Source: Microbacterium sp.
Lineage (GTDB): Bacteria; Actinomycetota; Actinomycetes; Actinomycetales; Microbacteriaceae
Length of the DNA stretch: 64,000 bases
Assembly (NCBI RefSeq): GCF_031180975.1
Contig: NZ_JAPSLI010000003.1
Location: 50,424-114,423, forward strand
Direction: 5' to 3'
Positions 36,005-45,034 of the stretch are shown one piece after another. The position numbers and the translations under genes are program-made. How positions within the stretch are numbered: position 1 is the first letter of the stretch; every line of letters begins with the position of its first letter. Below the pieces are notes generated by a model that saw only the letters and a program-made list of their open reading frames with translations, was not told where the DNA came from and ran no database searches.

Positions 36005-37554
36005 GCCGGAACCTGAGCGGGCCGGTCGAACTGCGCGATCTTCTCGAGGCGAGCAGTCTGCGCGATCTCGACGTCCTGCATCTCTCGGCCACGACCGTGC
36101 GGGTCCAGGACCTCGCGCTCATCGCCGACATCGAGGAGATCACGTCGGTGGGACCGGACACCGTGATCGTGCTCTCGGATCGCGCGGCGATGGGCGGGTG
36201 GATGATCTCGGCGGCCCTGCGCTACGCCTGGGAGCGCCGGGCGAGTGCGCTGATCGTGCCGGATCCGTCGATCACCGACACCGCCGTGGAACTGGCGAGA
36301 CGTCTCGACGTCACACTGCTGGGAACGAGACAGGACTCCACCCGTCTGGCGCTCGACGTCGGCCTGCAGATCGGGCTCGCGCGCGCCGGATCCATCGCCC
36401 GGATCCAGGCGTTCACGGAGCGCATCGCGCACGCGGAGACGTTGACGTCGGCGATGGAGACGATCTCGCGGGAGCTCTCCGGTCGCGCCGTGCGGATCGA
36501 ATCGTCGGGGACGGTCACCTTCAGCGCCGAAGCGGATGCCGGATCAGCCTCACGCACCGCCGCCGCGCGCGGCGCCGGCCCCGCGGTGCGCGTCTCCGTT
36601 CCGATTTACCTCCGCGACCGGAGCCCGGATGCCCTGGTCGTCGACACCGGCGATCACGAGCGGGACTACGCCTCACAGGTGCTGCACGCGGCGGTGCCGT
36701 CGGTGCGCGCGCTGCTGAACGAGTCGCGACTGGACTCCATCCTCGACTCGCTCCCGCCGCTCACGGTCACCTCACTCGCCGGCGTTCCGAAGACCGGCTT
36801 CCTGGATGCGCCCGGCCAGGAGGCCTTCGAGCGGCTGCTGCGATGGCCCCTCAGCGGCCCCTATGTCGCGGTGTGCATTCTGACCGGCGACGGAGAGCGG
36901 CTCGGCCCGGCGGTGCACCAGCTCTGGCAGGGCAGCTTCCCCGACATGCCGCTCGCGCGCGTCACCGACGGCTGGCTGGCGTTCGCTCAGCTCGCCGACG
37001 GCGGCCAGCAGCAGCGCTCGATCGCCGAGATGCGGACGCGCTTCGAGGCGGTGCGCGGTCTGGACATCAGGGTCGGCGTCTCGCGCCGTCACAGCAGCCA
37101 GGCGAAGATCGTCGACAGCGTGCGAGAAGCCTGGATCTCGGCGCGACTCGCCGGCGACGACTCGCCGGATGCGCCGGCAGGCGCGGGCAGCGGTCTGCTC
37201 GTCTTCAGCGAGATCCCCTCCCGCCTCCTCGACCGGCTGCTTCCCGGCGAGCTCGCCGAGCAGCTCGCGAGCGTGATGATGCCGGAGCTGCTCGCGGATC
37301 CGGCGGCGGACGAGGTGATCGAGACCGTCGTCGCGTACCTGGCGTGCCGCGGATCCGTCTCGGGTGCGGCCAAGACGCTGGGCCTGCACCGCAACACCGT
37401 GCAGGCCCGCATCCGCAGGGCCGAGGTGCTCGGCCTGTCGCTCGCGGATCCTGCGGAGGTGCTCCCGACGCACATGCTGCTCGCGGCGCTTGCCGGTCGC
37501 CGCGCTGTCGCCGCGAGCGCCAACCGCCCAGCGGCACCGTCGCGCGCGCTGTGA
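36001..37554 (+). CDS. PucR/CdaR-type transcriptional regulator
   Basis: A 517-residue regulator. The N-terminal ~130 residues resemble the PucR sensory domain (VELRDLLEASSLRDLDVL, then a LIVPDPSI strand). The middle has a GGDEF-like/CdaR regulatory segment, and the C-terminal HTH_30 domain is clear: VAYLACRGSVSGAAKTLGL followed by HRNTVQARIRR (~450-473). PucR proteins regulate purine, amide and related nitrogen-compound catabolism. The start overlaps the DUF917 stop. Its stop lies 2 bp before copy 2 of the shared motif, so it probably controls this cluster. Confidence 0.85.
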   Translation: MSRNLSGPVELRDLLEASSLRDLDVLHLSATTVRVQDLALIADIEEITSVGPDTVIVLSDRAAMGGWMISAALRYAWERRASALIVPDPSITDTAVELARRLDVTLLGTRQDSTRLALDVGLQIGLARAGSIARIQAFTERIAHAETLTSAMETISRELSGRAVRIESSGTVTFSAEADAGSASRTAAARGAGPAVRVSVPIYLRDRSPDALVVDTGDHERDYASQVLHAAVPSVRALLNESRLDSILDSLPPLTVTSLAGVPKTGFLDAPGQEAFERLLRWPLSGPYVAVCILTGDGERLGPAVHQLWQGSFPDMPLARVTDGWLAFAQLADGGQQQRSIAEMRTRFEAVRGLDIRVGVSRRHSSQAKIVDSVREAWISARLAGDDSPDAPAGAGSGLLVFSEIPSRLLDRLLPGELAEQLASVMMPELLADPAADEVIETVVAYLACRGSVSGAAKTLGLHRNTVQARIRRAEVLGLSLADPAEVLPTHMLLAALAGRRAVAASANRPAAPSRAL

Positions 37555-37556
37555 TT

Positions 37557-37568
37557 GTGCACCTTGCA
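37557..37568. promoter_or_regulatory. Copy 2 of shared cluster motif TGCAAGGTGCAC
   Basis: GTGCACCTTGCA, the reverse complement of the motif at 25984-25995, 2 bp after the regulator stop and ~90 bp before the first gene of the second hyu operon. An AT-rich TTGCATAAT follows it. It is well placed to regulate that operon. Confidence 0.6.
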
Positions 37569-37658
37569 TAATCGGCCGTGAAGGCCGGGGGATACCGTCG
37601 CAGCAGTCGAGCAGTCTCGGCTCACGCACACACCCCGATCGATGGAGACCGGATACCC

Positions 37659-37973
37659 ATGTACCGCTCAGTCCTCACGCTCCGCGCCAACGCCGAGCAC
37701 GTCGAGCGCATCCTCGAGCTCTACCGCAGGGAACAGATCCTGCAGGAGTCGATGAACCTCACCCGGCAGGTCAGCTCGGACATCGCCGTCGCTGCCGACG
37801 GCTCAGGAGAAGTCGTCGTGACCGCGGAGTGGCCGGATGAGAACGGCTACCAGGAGTGGCTCGACCACCCCCTCCGCAACCGGACCGCGCCGGAGCTGGC
37901 CGAACTGCTCGCCGACGCGGAGATCGGCATCGGGCGTCTCTACCGCGTCGACCACCGAATCACCCGGGACTGA
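37659..37973 (+). CDS. Small dimeric alpha/beta-barrel (ABM-like) protein
   Basis: A 104-residue protein with the beta-alpha-beta pattern of antibiotic-biosynthesis-monooxygenase/ferredoxin-like barrels: MYRSVLTLRANAEHVERILELYRRE, then GEVVVTAEWPDENGYQEWLDHP. These proteins are cofactor-free oxygenases, isomerases or binding proteins. ATG 37659 is preferred; a GTG at 37578 would give 27 unconserved extra residues. First gene of the second hyu operon. Function unknown. Confidence 0.65.
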   Translation: MYRSVLTLRANAEHVERILELYRREQILQESMNLTRQVSSDIAVAADGSGEVVVTAEWPDENGYQEWLDHPLRNRTAPELAELLADAEIGIGRLYRVDHRITRD

Positions 37974-38030
37974 CGGACTCATCCGTCCCCGGCCTCACAG
38001 ACCACGAGATATCCCAGGAGGAAGAACTCC

Positions 38031-40088
38031 ATGTCAGAAAACGTCCGAATCGCCATCGACGTGGGCGGCACGTTCACCGATGTCGTCAAGCTGGTGCCAG
38101 CGACCGGAGAGCTGCGGTTCGAGAAGGTGCCGACCACGCCCAAGGAGCCGACGAGCGGCGTGCTCGCCGCCTTCGACAAGGCCGAGGCGGAACCGGCTCA
38201 GGTGTCGATGTTCAATCACGGCAGCACTCTCGGCCTGAACGCGCTCCTCACGCGCACCGGAGCACGCATCGCGACGATCGCGACGCGGGGTTTCCGTGAT
38301 GTGTACCTGCTGGGGCGCACCAACCGTAACGTGATGTACGACATCTCCTACCGCAAGCCGGCCGCGCTGCTCGAGCGCTATGACACCTTCGAGGTCACCG
38401 AGCGCAGCTACTTCGACGGCAGCATCCTGACGCCCTTCGACGAGGATGATGCGCGTGCAGTGGCACGTGAGATCGCCAAGCGCGGCTACGACGCCGTCGC
38501 CGTGGCGTTCCTGCACTCCTATGTGGCACCGGCCCACGAGCTGCGCATGCGCGAGATCCTGAACGAGGAGGCACCGGGAGTCGAGGTCACGCTCTCGCAC
38601 GAGCTCTCCCGCGAGTACCGGGAGTACGAGCGCACGAGCACGGCCGTGCTCGACGCGTACATCAAGCCGATCATGCGCAGCTACCTCAAAGCGCTCGAGG
38701 GCGAGCTCGAGCGGCGCGGCTTCGACGGCCAGTTCCTGCTTTCCCGCTCGGGCGGCGGGGCGATGACGGCGTCGGCGGCGCGCGAGCAGCCGGTCAACCT
38801 CATCCTCTCCGGCCCGGCGGGCGGTGTGGTCGGCGCGGCGGGCTTCGCGAAGCTCATCGGCCGCCCCAACCTCATCACCATCGACATGGGCGGTACGAGC
38901 CTCGACGCCTCTCTCGTGCTCGGCGGCGAGCCGGTGCTGTATCACGGCGCCGAGTTCGAGGGTCTGCCGATCAACACCCCCTCGCTGTACATCCACACGA
39001 TCGGTGCGGGCGGCGGTTCGCTCGGCTACCTCGACGCGGGCGGTGCGCTGCAGGTGGGTCCGAAGAGCGCCGGAGCTGTTCCCGGCCCCGCGGCCTACGG
39101 GCGCGGCGGCACGGAGCCCACCTTCACGGACGCCGCGCTGGCGATCGGCTACCTGGGCACCGACACTCCGCTCGGCGGCGAGCTGACGCTGGATCGTGAG
39201 AAGGCCGTCGACGCTCTCACACCGATCGCTGGGGAGCTCGGCATCTCCGTCACGCAGCTCGCGCGCGGAATGGTGCAGATCTCGAACACGAAGATCATGG
39301 GAGCCGTGCGAGCGATCTCGATCGAACTCGGACACGACCCCAAGGACTTCTCGCTGCTCTCCTTCGGCGGCGGCGGAGGTCTCGTCGCCGTGGACGTGGC
39401 GCGCGAGCTCGGCATCCCGGAGGTGATCGTGCCGCCCGGCCAGGGCGCGTTCTCCGCGCTCGGCATGCTGATGGCGGACGTGCAGCACGATTTCGCACGC
39501 ACCAGCGTGCAGCTGCTCGACAGCCTCGACCCGGAGACCGCGGACTCCGTGTTCTCCGAGATGGAGGAGGAGGCGGCGCGTCTGCTCGAGGACGAGGGCT
39601 TCGGTGCCGGATCCCGTCTGTTCCATCGAGCACTCGACGTGCGATACCAGGGGCAGGAGCATTCGGTCGCCGTCGGATACCGAGCCGGCGGCGACGACGG
39701 CGAGGACCCGCGAGCGGCCATCCGCAAGGAGTTCGACGAGCTGCACGAGCGCCAGTACGGCCACGTCATGGACGACGCCGTGGAGGTGACGACGTTGCGT
39801 CTGACTGCCGTGGGCGTGGTCGACAAGCCAGACCTGCCCGGCATCGCCGCCCGCGAGGACGGATCGACTTTCGAACGACGCACGCGCACGGTCGTCCTTC
39901 CCGACGACGAGCTCCAGGAGTACGCCCTCGTCGCCCGTGAGGACCTGCTGGCGGGCGATGCGCTCGAAGGTCCTGCCATCGTCACCGAGCACACCGCCAC
40001 CACGGTGCTCCACGACGGCGACCGGCTCTCGGTCGGCGCCTACGGCGAACTCGTCATCTCCATCAACAACGCAGTGAAAGGCTCTTGA
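38031..40088 (+). CDS. Hydantoinase/oxoprolinase subunit A (HyuA family), copy 2
   Basis: A 685-residue HyuA protein with intact ATP motifs: DVGGTFTDVV, LSGPAGGVVG and TIDMGGTSLDASL, plus the late LDVRYQGQEHSV block. It is clearly paralogous to the copy at 26090 but diverged, so it probably takes a different substrate or product. AGGAGGAAG precedes the ATG. Followed by HyuB2 (2 bp). Confidence 0.88.
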   Translation: MSENVRIAIDVGGTFTDVVKLVPATGELRFEKVPTTPKEPTSGVLAAFDKAEAEPAQVSMFNHGSTLGLNALLTRTGARIATIATRGFRDVYLLGRTNRNVMYDISYRKPAALLERYDTFEVTERSYFDGSILTPFDEDDARAVAREIAKRGYDAVAVAFLHSYVAPAHELRMREILNEEAPGVEVTLSHELSREYREYERTSTAVLDAYIKPIMRSYLKALEGELERRGFDGQFLLSRSGGGAMTASAAREQPVNLILSGPAGGVVGAAGFAKLIGRPNLITIDMGGTSLDASLVLGGEPVLYHGAEFEGLPINTPSLYIHTIGAGGGSLGYLDAGGALQVGPKSAGAVPGPAAYGRGGTEPTFTDAALAIGYLGTDTPLGGELTLDREKAVDALTPIAGELGISVTQLARGMVQISNTKIMGAVRAISIELGHDPKDFSLLSFGGGGGLVAVDVARELGIPEVIVPPGQGAFSALGMLMADVQHDFARTSVQLLDSLDPETADSVFSEMEEEAARLLEDEGFGAGSRLFHRALDVRYQGQEHSVAVGYRAGGDDGEDPRAAIRKEFDELHERQYGHVMDDAVEVTTLRLTAVGVVDKPDLPGIAAREDGSTFERRTRTVVLPDDELQEYALVAREDLLAGDALEGPAIVTEHTATTVLHDGDRLSVGAYGELVISINNAVKGS

Positions 40089-40090
40089 TC

Positions 40091-41797
40091 ATGGTCGACG
40101 CGATCACCATCGAGATCATCCGGCACGGACTCCTCGCCGCAGCCGAGGAGATCGCCCGCAATCTCTGCCGCACGGCGTACAACACCGTCGTCTACGAGAT
40201 CCACGACTACGGAATCGGCATCCACGACGCTGAAGGCAACGTGGTCGCCGACACTCCCGGCGTCGCGGTGTTCACCAGGGGCAATGATTTCGGGCTGAAG
40301 CGCTCCATCGAGTTCCTCGGGAAGGAGGCGATGGAACCCGGCGACGTCTTCATCGTGAACTACCCGTACTGGTCCAGCGCGCACGTGCTCGATCCCCTCG
40401 TCTTCGCCCCGGTGCACCACGACGACGAGCTCATCGGCTTCGTCACGTGCCGGATCCACGTCGTGGATCTCAACCAGAAAGACCCGGGCTACGTGCTCGA
40501 CTCGACCGACATCTCGCAAGAGGGCCTCATCCTCCCGGTGTCGAAGCTGTACCGCCGCGGAGTGCTGAACGACGACGTCATCAACATCATCAAGTTCAAC
40601 AGCCGACGTCCGCGCGCCACGATCGGAGACATCCAGGCGCAGGTCTCGGCCTGCTTCACCGGCGTGAAGCGCACCAGGGAGCTCGCCGAGAAGTACGGGG
40701 CGGAGACGCTCACCGCGGCGATGGCGGCGATCAACGAACACGGTGAGCGCCTGGCGCGCCTCGCGGTGGCCCAGCTGCCGAAGGGCACCTGGACCGCGGT
40801 CGACTACGTGGACGAGGACGGCGTCGACGTCGGCCAGCTCGTGAAGCTCCAGTGCACGGTCACGGTGACCGACGAGGAGATGATCATCGACTGGACCGGC
40901 AGTGCGAAGGGCGTGAAGGGCCCGGTGAACGTGCCGCTCGGCATGACCGAGGCGGCCTGCTGCCTCATCTTCAAGTCGATCACCACGCCGGACTCTCCCG
41001 TCGTCGCCGGGAACTTCGCGCCGATGCGCGTGGTGACGGAGCCCGGCTCAGTGGTGCACGCGCTGCCGCCGATGCCGACCTTCACGCTGTGGACCGGCAT
41101 CCTCGCCGGGGAGGTCATCCTGAAGGCGCTCGCACAGGGAATGCCCGATCGCATCCCGGCCTGCTCCGGCGGCGACGTCGGCGCATTCATCGGCCTCGGC
41201 ACCAACCCGCGCACCGGAGAACTGTGGCAGGACGGCAGCAACGAAGCCGTCGGCTTCGGAGGCACGGCGTCCCACGACGGGCAGGACGGCATCATGCACC
41301 TGTCCGAGCCCGGGTGCCGGAACACCCCGGTCGAGGTGTTCGAGATGCGCACGCCGCTGCTGCTCGAGCACTACGGCTACCGTCCGGACAGCGGCGGCAT
41401 CGGCCGGCACCGCGGTGGCGTCGGGATCTCGCGGTCGTATCGTTTCACCGCGCCCGGTACCGGCATCATGATCGCCTACAAGACGCAGACGAAGCCGTGG
41501 GGGATCGCCGGAGGCGGAGAAGGGATGCCGAACGCCGTCATCCTCAACCCCGGCACGGCGGACGAGGTCTGGCAGGGCGGCAGCTACAACCGGCTCGAGG
41601 CCGGCGAGGTGCTGGTCAACGCGACCGGCGGCGGCGGTGGCTACGGCGACCCGAGCGAGCGGGATCCGGAGGCGATCGTCCGAGACGTGCGCAACGGGTT
41701 CGTGTCGCGTGAGGCGGCCGCACGGGACTACCGACTCGTCGTCACCGACGATTTCGTCGTCGACGAACGCGCGACAGCAGCCCTGAGGGCGGGCTGA
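40091..41797 (+). CDS. Hydantoinase/oxoprolinase subunit B (HyuB family), copy 2
   Basis: A 568-residue HyuB partner of HyuA2 (DAITIEIIRHGLLAAAEEI, VNYPYWSSAHVLDPLVFAP, DWTGSAKGVKGPVNV, and the C-terminal TGGGGGYGDPSERDPEA). ATG 40091 has AAAGG 9 bp upstream; a TTG two codons earlier overlaps the HyuA2 stop but is too close to the ribosome site. A 10-bp stem spans its stop codon. Confidence 0.88.
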   Translation: MVDAITIEIIRHGLLAAAEEIARNLCRTAYNTVVYEIHDYGIGIHDAEGNVVADTPGVAVFTRGNDFGLKRSIEFLGKEAMEPGDVFIVNYPYWSSAHVLDPLVFAPVHHDDELIGFVTCRIHVVDLNQKDPGYVLDSTDISQEGLILPVSKLYRRGVLNDDVINIIKFNSRRPRATIGDIQAQVSACFTGVKRTRELAEKYGAETLTAAMAAINEHGERLARLAVAQLPKGTWTAVDYVDEDGVDVGQLVKLQCTVTVTDEEMIIDWTGSAKGVKGPVNVPLGMTEAACCLIFKSITTPDSPVVAGNFAPMRVVTEPGSVVHALPPMPTFTLWTGILAGEVILKALAQGMPDRIPACSGGDVGAFIGLGTNPRTGELWQDGSNEAVGFGGTASHDGQDGIMHLSEPGCRNTPVEVFEMRTPLLLEHYGYRPDSGGIGRHRGGVGISRSYRFTAPGTGIMIAYKTQTKPWGIAGGGEGMPNAVILNPGTADEVWQGGSYNRLEAGEVLVNATGGGGGYGDPSERDPEAIVRDVRNGFVSREAAARDYRLVVTDDFVVDERATAALRAG

Positions 41798-41813
41798 CAG
41801 CCGGCCCTCAGGG
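41781..41813. terminator. Stem-loop spanning the hyuB2 stop codon
   Basis: CCCTGAGGGC (41781-41790) pairs with GCCCTCAGGG (41804-41813) around a 13-nt loop that contains the TGA. No U-run. It may attenuate the downstream amidohydrolase or protect the mRNA. Confidence 0.45.
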
Positions 41814-41836
41814 GCCCAAGAGGACAAGGACAGGGA

Positions 41837-43030
41837 ATGGTACAGACAGCATCACTGGTGATCGCCGGTGCGCGAGTGTGGCAGGGCCTCGGCAAGGGGT
41901 TCGCCGAGCGCGACCTCGTCATCGTGGATGGCCGGGTCTCGGATCGTGCCGGTGTCGAGACCGACGTCATCGACGCCACGGGCAAGTGGATCGTCCCCGG
42001 GCTGATCGACGCGCACTTCCATGCGTACGCCTATGGCGTCGACCAGTTTCAGAACGAACGCGGGCCGCTGAGCTACGCGGCCGTGAAGGGGGCCGAACGC
42101 CTCGGAGCCGCGCTGCGCCGCGGCTTCACGACCGTGCGCGACGTCGCCGGCGGCGACATCGGGCTGAAGCGGGCCGTCGACCGTGACGTCTTCGCGTCGC
42201 CCCGGTACCTCTTCACCGGACCTGCGCTCAGCCAGACCGGTGGACATGGCGACCCGCGTTCGGAGCACGTCGACGTCTGCTTCGGGCACGGTCACATGTG
42301 CGACGTCGTCGACGGTGTCGACGCGCTGAGACTCGCGGTGCGGAACCGCCTGCGGACGGGCGCGCACGCGATCAAGGTGATGACGTCGGGTGGAGTCTTC
42401 TCGCTGACGGATCCGGTGCGGGTGCCGCAGTACTCGGCCGACGAACTTCGTGCGGTCTGCGACGAGGCCGCTCGGCGCGGCACGTACGTCACGGCGCATT
42501 CCTACTCCTCCGAATCGGTCATGCACTCCATCGAGAACGGAGTGCGATGCATCGAGCACGGCAACCTCATCGATGCGGAGACGGCAGCAGAGATGGCCCG
42601 ACGCGGGGTGTCCCTGGTGCCGACGCTGGTCACGTACGACGCGATGGGCAGACGGGGCGCGGAGCTCGGGCTCAACAGCATCTCACTCGCGAAGAACCAG
42701 GAGGTGCTCACGAAGGGCAAGGAGGCTGCGGCCACTGCGCTCGCCGCTGGTGTCCGGGTCGGCTTCGGCACCGACCTCATGGGCGACATGGAGGACGAGC
42801 AGCTGCACGGGGTCCGGCTGCAGGTCGACTCGCTCGGCGCAGAGCAGGCGCTGCACTCGATGACGATGGCCAACGCCGAGATCCTCGGCGACACTGCGAT
42901 CGGGCACCTCGGGATCGGCGCGCACGGTGATGCCGTGATCCTCGACGGGAATCCTCTCGAGGATTTCTCGGTCGTCTGGGCGGAGGATGCGCAGCGGACG
43001 GTTGTGCAGGGTGGCGCGGTCATCGGCTGA
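41837..43030 (+). CDS. Amidohydrolase (imidazolonepropionase/Xaa-Pro-dipeptidase-like)
   Basis: A 397-residue metal-dependent amidohydrolase. Motifs: DAHFHAY (H60, H62), KVMTSGGVF (bridging Lys region), AHSYSSESV and CIEHG (metal His), and GFGTDLMGD (catalytic Asp). This branch cleaves cyclic amides, imidazolones or prolidase substrates. Placed after HyuA2-HyuB2, so it may open or trim the ring product. Substrate inferred from context only. Confidence 0.85.
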   Translation: MVQTASLVIAGARVWQGLGKGFAERDLVIVDGRVSDRAGVETDVIDATGKWIVPGLIDAHFHAYAYGVDQFQNERGPLSYAAVKGAERLGAALRRGFTTVRDVAGGDIGLKRAVDRDVFASPRYLFTGPALSQTGGHGDPRSEHVDVCFGHGHMCDVVDGVDALRLAVRNRLRTGAHAIKVMTSGGVFSLTDPVRVPQYSADELRAVCDEAARRGTYVTAHSYSSESVMHSIENGVRCIEHGNLIDAETAAEMARRGVSLVPTLVTYDAMGRRGAELGLNSISLAKNQEVLTKGKEAAATALAAGVRVGFGTDLMGDMEDEQLHGVRLQVDSLGAEQALHSMTMANAEILGDTAIGHLGIGAHGDAVILDGNPLEDFSVVWAEDAQRTVVQGGAVIG

Positions 43031-43033
43031 ACC

Positions 43034-43993
43034 ATGGGAGGCGCGTCGCAGCTCGGGTACGTCGACGTCGAGGCTGCGACCCGGCGCATCCGCGGATGCG
43101 TGCGCCGGGTCGCGGTGGCCCGCGTGCACTCGGGAGAGGCCTTCTCCCTGCACCTGGCGCTGGAGTTCATGCAGTTCACAGGGTCGTTCAAGGCGCGCGG
43201 GGCGCAGAATCATCTGCGCGCGCATGCCGAGTCGCAGGCGCTCCCGCAGTCCGGTGTCGCCATAGCGTCCGGTGGCAACGGCGGGATGGCGTTCGCGTGG
43301 GCGGCACGGTCACAGGGTGTCCCGGCGACCGTGTTCGTTCCGGCGGCCACTCCGGCGGTGAAGGTGGCGCGACTGCGAAGCTACGGGGCCGACGTCCGCG
43401 TCGGCGGCTCGGAGTTCCAGGAGGCGGTGGGTGCCGCGCGTGTCTTCGCGGAGGACACTGGGGCTCTGCTCGCCCACGCATACGACGACGTGCTCATGGC
43501 GGCCGGAGCAGGGACGCTGCTGGATGAGCTGCACACGCAGCTCCCCGAGCTGGACACCGTCGTCGTCTCCGTGGGTGGGGGAGGTCTCTTCGCCGGCGTG
43601 ACGACGGCGGCACGGCATCGCGGAGTGCGCACGGTATCGGTCGAACCGGTACGGTGTCGCGCGCTCTACGCCGCGATCGAGGCGGGCGCGCCCGTCGACG
43701 TCGACGTGGACTCGATCGCCGCCGACTCTCTCGGCGCGCGGAGGGTGTCGGAGATGGCGTGGCAGGCCGCACAGCATCCGCTGGTGGATTCGGTTCTCGT
43801 GACCGACGACGAGATCGTGCACGCGCGGCAATCCCTCTGGGATGATCATCGGCTCGCCGTCGAGCACGGTGCTGCAGCCGCTCTGGCGGGTATTCGCGGC
43901 CGCAACGGTTACCGCCCAGGGGCGGGAGAGAGCGTCTGCGTGGTGCTGTGCGGGGCCAACACGGACGTGTCGTCGCTGGCGCCGACGCGCTGA
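43034..43993 (+). CDS. Threonine-dehydratase-like PLP enzyme (tryptophan synthase beta family)
   Basis: A 319-residue fold-type II PLP enzyme. The PLP-lysine motif is TGSFKARGA, the PLP-phosphate loop SVGGGGLFAGV, and ASGGNGG is the substrate-carboxylate loop. Close relatives are serine/threonine dehydratases and racemases that release 2-oxoacids and ammonia. It starts 3 bp after the amidohydrolase stop, so it may deaminate the amino acid freed by the earlier steps. No C-terminal ACT domain. Confidence 0.85.
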   Translation: MGGASQLGYVDVEAATRRIRGCVRRVAVARVHSGEAFSLHLALEFMQFTGSFKARGAQNHLRAHAESQALPQSGVAIASGGNGGMAFAWAARSQGVPATVFVPAATPAVKVARLRSYGADVRVGGSEFQEAVGAARVFAEDTGALLAHAYDDVLMAAGAGTLLDELHTQLPELDTVVVSVGGGGLFAGVTTAARHRGVRTVSVEPVRCRALYAAIEAGAPVDVDVDSIAADSLGARRVSEMAWQAAQHPLVDSVLVTDDEIVHARQSLWDDHRLAVEHGAAAALAGIRGRNGYRPGAGESVCVVLCGANTDVSSLAPTR

Positions 43994-43999
43994 GCGAGG

Positions 44000-44170
44000 T
44001 CAGGCCGGGGGCATCCCGCGGCCGGCGAGCTGCGCGAGCGCCTGAACGCCGAGCGCGACGAGGACCACTGCACCGGCCACCTGAAACAGCGACGTCGCCA
44101 GCGGGAACACGGAGACCAAACCGCCGAGGCCGAACAGCGAGAGGAGGACCCGGCGGGTGTTACCCGTCAT
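44000..44170 (-). CDS. Small membrane protein, possible LysE-type fragment
   Basis: A 56-residue open frame. Its hydrophobic core RRVLLSLFGLGGLVSVFPLA, then a Gln/Val-Ala-Gly stretch ending LVALGVQAL, resembles part of a LysE/RhtB exporter. It begins 64 bp after the phosphatase stop, on the same strand and in the same frame, so the sequence between is open too. No good ribosome site. It may be a remnant of a larger transporter gene or a real small membrane protein. Confidence 0.35.
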   Translation of the reverse strand: MTGNTRRVLLSLFGLGGLVSVFPLATSLFQVAGAVVLVALGVQALAQLAGRGMPPA

Positions 44171-44233
44171 GATCCCGAGAACGGCGAACAGCGCAGATCG
44201 AGAGCGGTTCCGTTCCTGCCCGGCGGTGACGGG

Positions 44234-45034
44234 TCACCCCGCGAGCGCGTTCCTGATCCGGTCGAGCGACGCGCGCGTGGCGCCGTGCCCGAGGAGGAAG
44301 CCCTCCACCGTGCCATATTCGTCGGTGACGCGCTGCAGCGACGCGGACATCAGGGAGGCCGGGGCGCGTGTAGGGCTCGCCGCCATGCTCGCCGGGAACC
44401 CGTTCCTGCGATAGTGCTCCTCGATGCGCTTGACGAACGCCGGGCCGAGGAACAACTCGGTGGCGGCGAAGTCGTCCACGATCCATTGAAGCGGCACATC
44501 GAGCGCGCCGAGCAGCATGGCGACCACGACTCCTGTCCGGTCCTTTCCGGCCGTGCAGTGCACGACCGCCGGGAAGCGCCCCTCCGGTGCTCCAAGGGTT
44601 TCCACGGCGGTGGCCAACTGCCGTGCACGAACCGTGAGCATCTCGTCGTACAGCCCTTCGAGGGTCATCGGTTCCGTGAGGTGCTCGTAGCTCCCCGCGA
44701 ACAGCGAGTCCTCGAACACCGGCACGTGCACCTCGAGGATCGCCAGGCCGTCGAGCCGATCCGGGTACGACGCGATCTCCGCACTCTCGCGGAGATCGAT
44801 CACTGTCTGGACTCCGAGGTCGGACAGCACACCGCGGTCTGACTCGGTGAGGTCGCCGAGGGCATCGGAGCGGTACAGCGCGCCGGCGCGAAGGCTGCCG
44901 AGTCGTTCGCTCGGGTACCCGCCGACATCGCGGAAGTTGAAGGTGCCGTCCAGCGGAATCCTCCGCGACGGGTGCCCTGGCGGCAGCATGCGCAGCTCGT
45001 CCGGGGTCGCGGGGGTGGGCGTCGGGTGAGTCAT
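44234..45034 (-). CDS. Tyrosine/inositol-type phosphatase (DSP-like)
   Basis: A 266-residue protein-tyrosine-phosphatase-fold enzyme of the bacterial PtpB/IphP type. The P-loop is HCTAGKDRTGVV with Cys160 nucleophile and Arg166; NFRDVGGY (33-40) is the usual N-terminal family motif. Such enzymes act on phosphotyrosine, phosphoinositides or small organophosphates. It overlaps the upstream permease stop (ATGA), so it is the last gene of the Fbp-type transporter operon, and it may dephosphorylate an imported compound. Confidence 0.88.
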   Translation of the reverse strand: MTHPTPTPATPDELRMLPPGHPSRRIPLDGTFNFRDVGGYPSERLGSLRAGALYRSDALGDLTESDRGVLSDLGVQTVIDLRESAEIASYPDRLDGLAILEVHVPVFEDSLFAGSYEHLTEPMTLEGLYDEMLTVRARQLATAVETLGAPEGRFPAVVHCTAGKDRTGVVVAMLLGALDVPLQWIVDDFAATELFLGPAFVKRIEEHYRRNGFPASMAASPTRAPASLMSASLQRVTDEYGTVEGFLLGHGATRASLDRIRNALAG

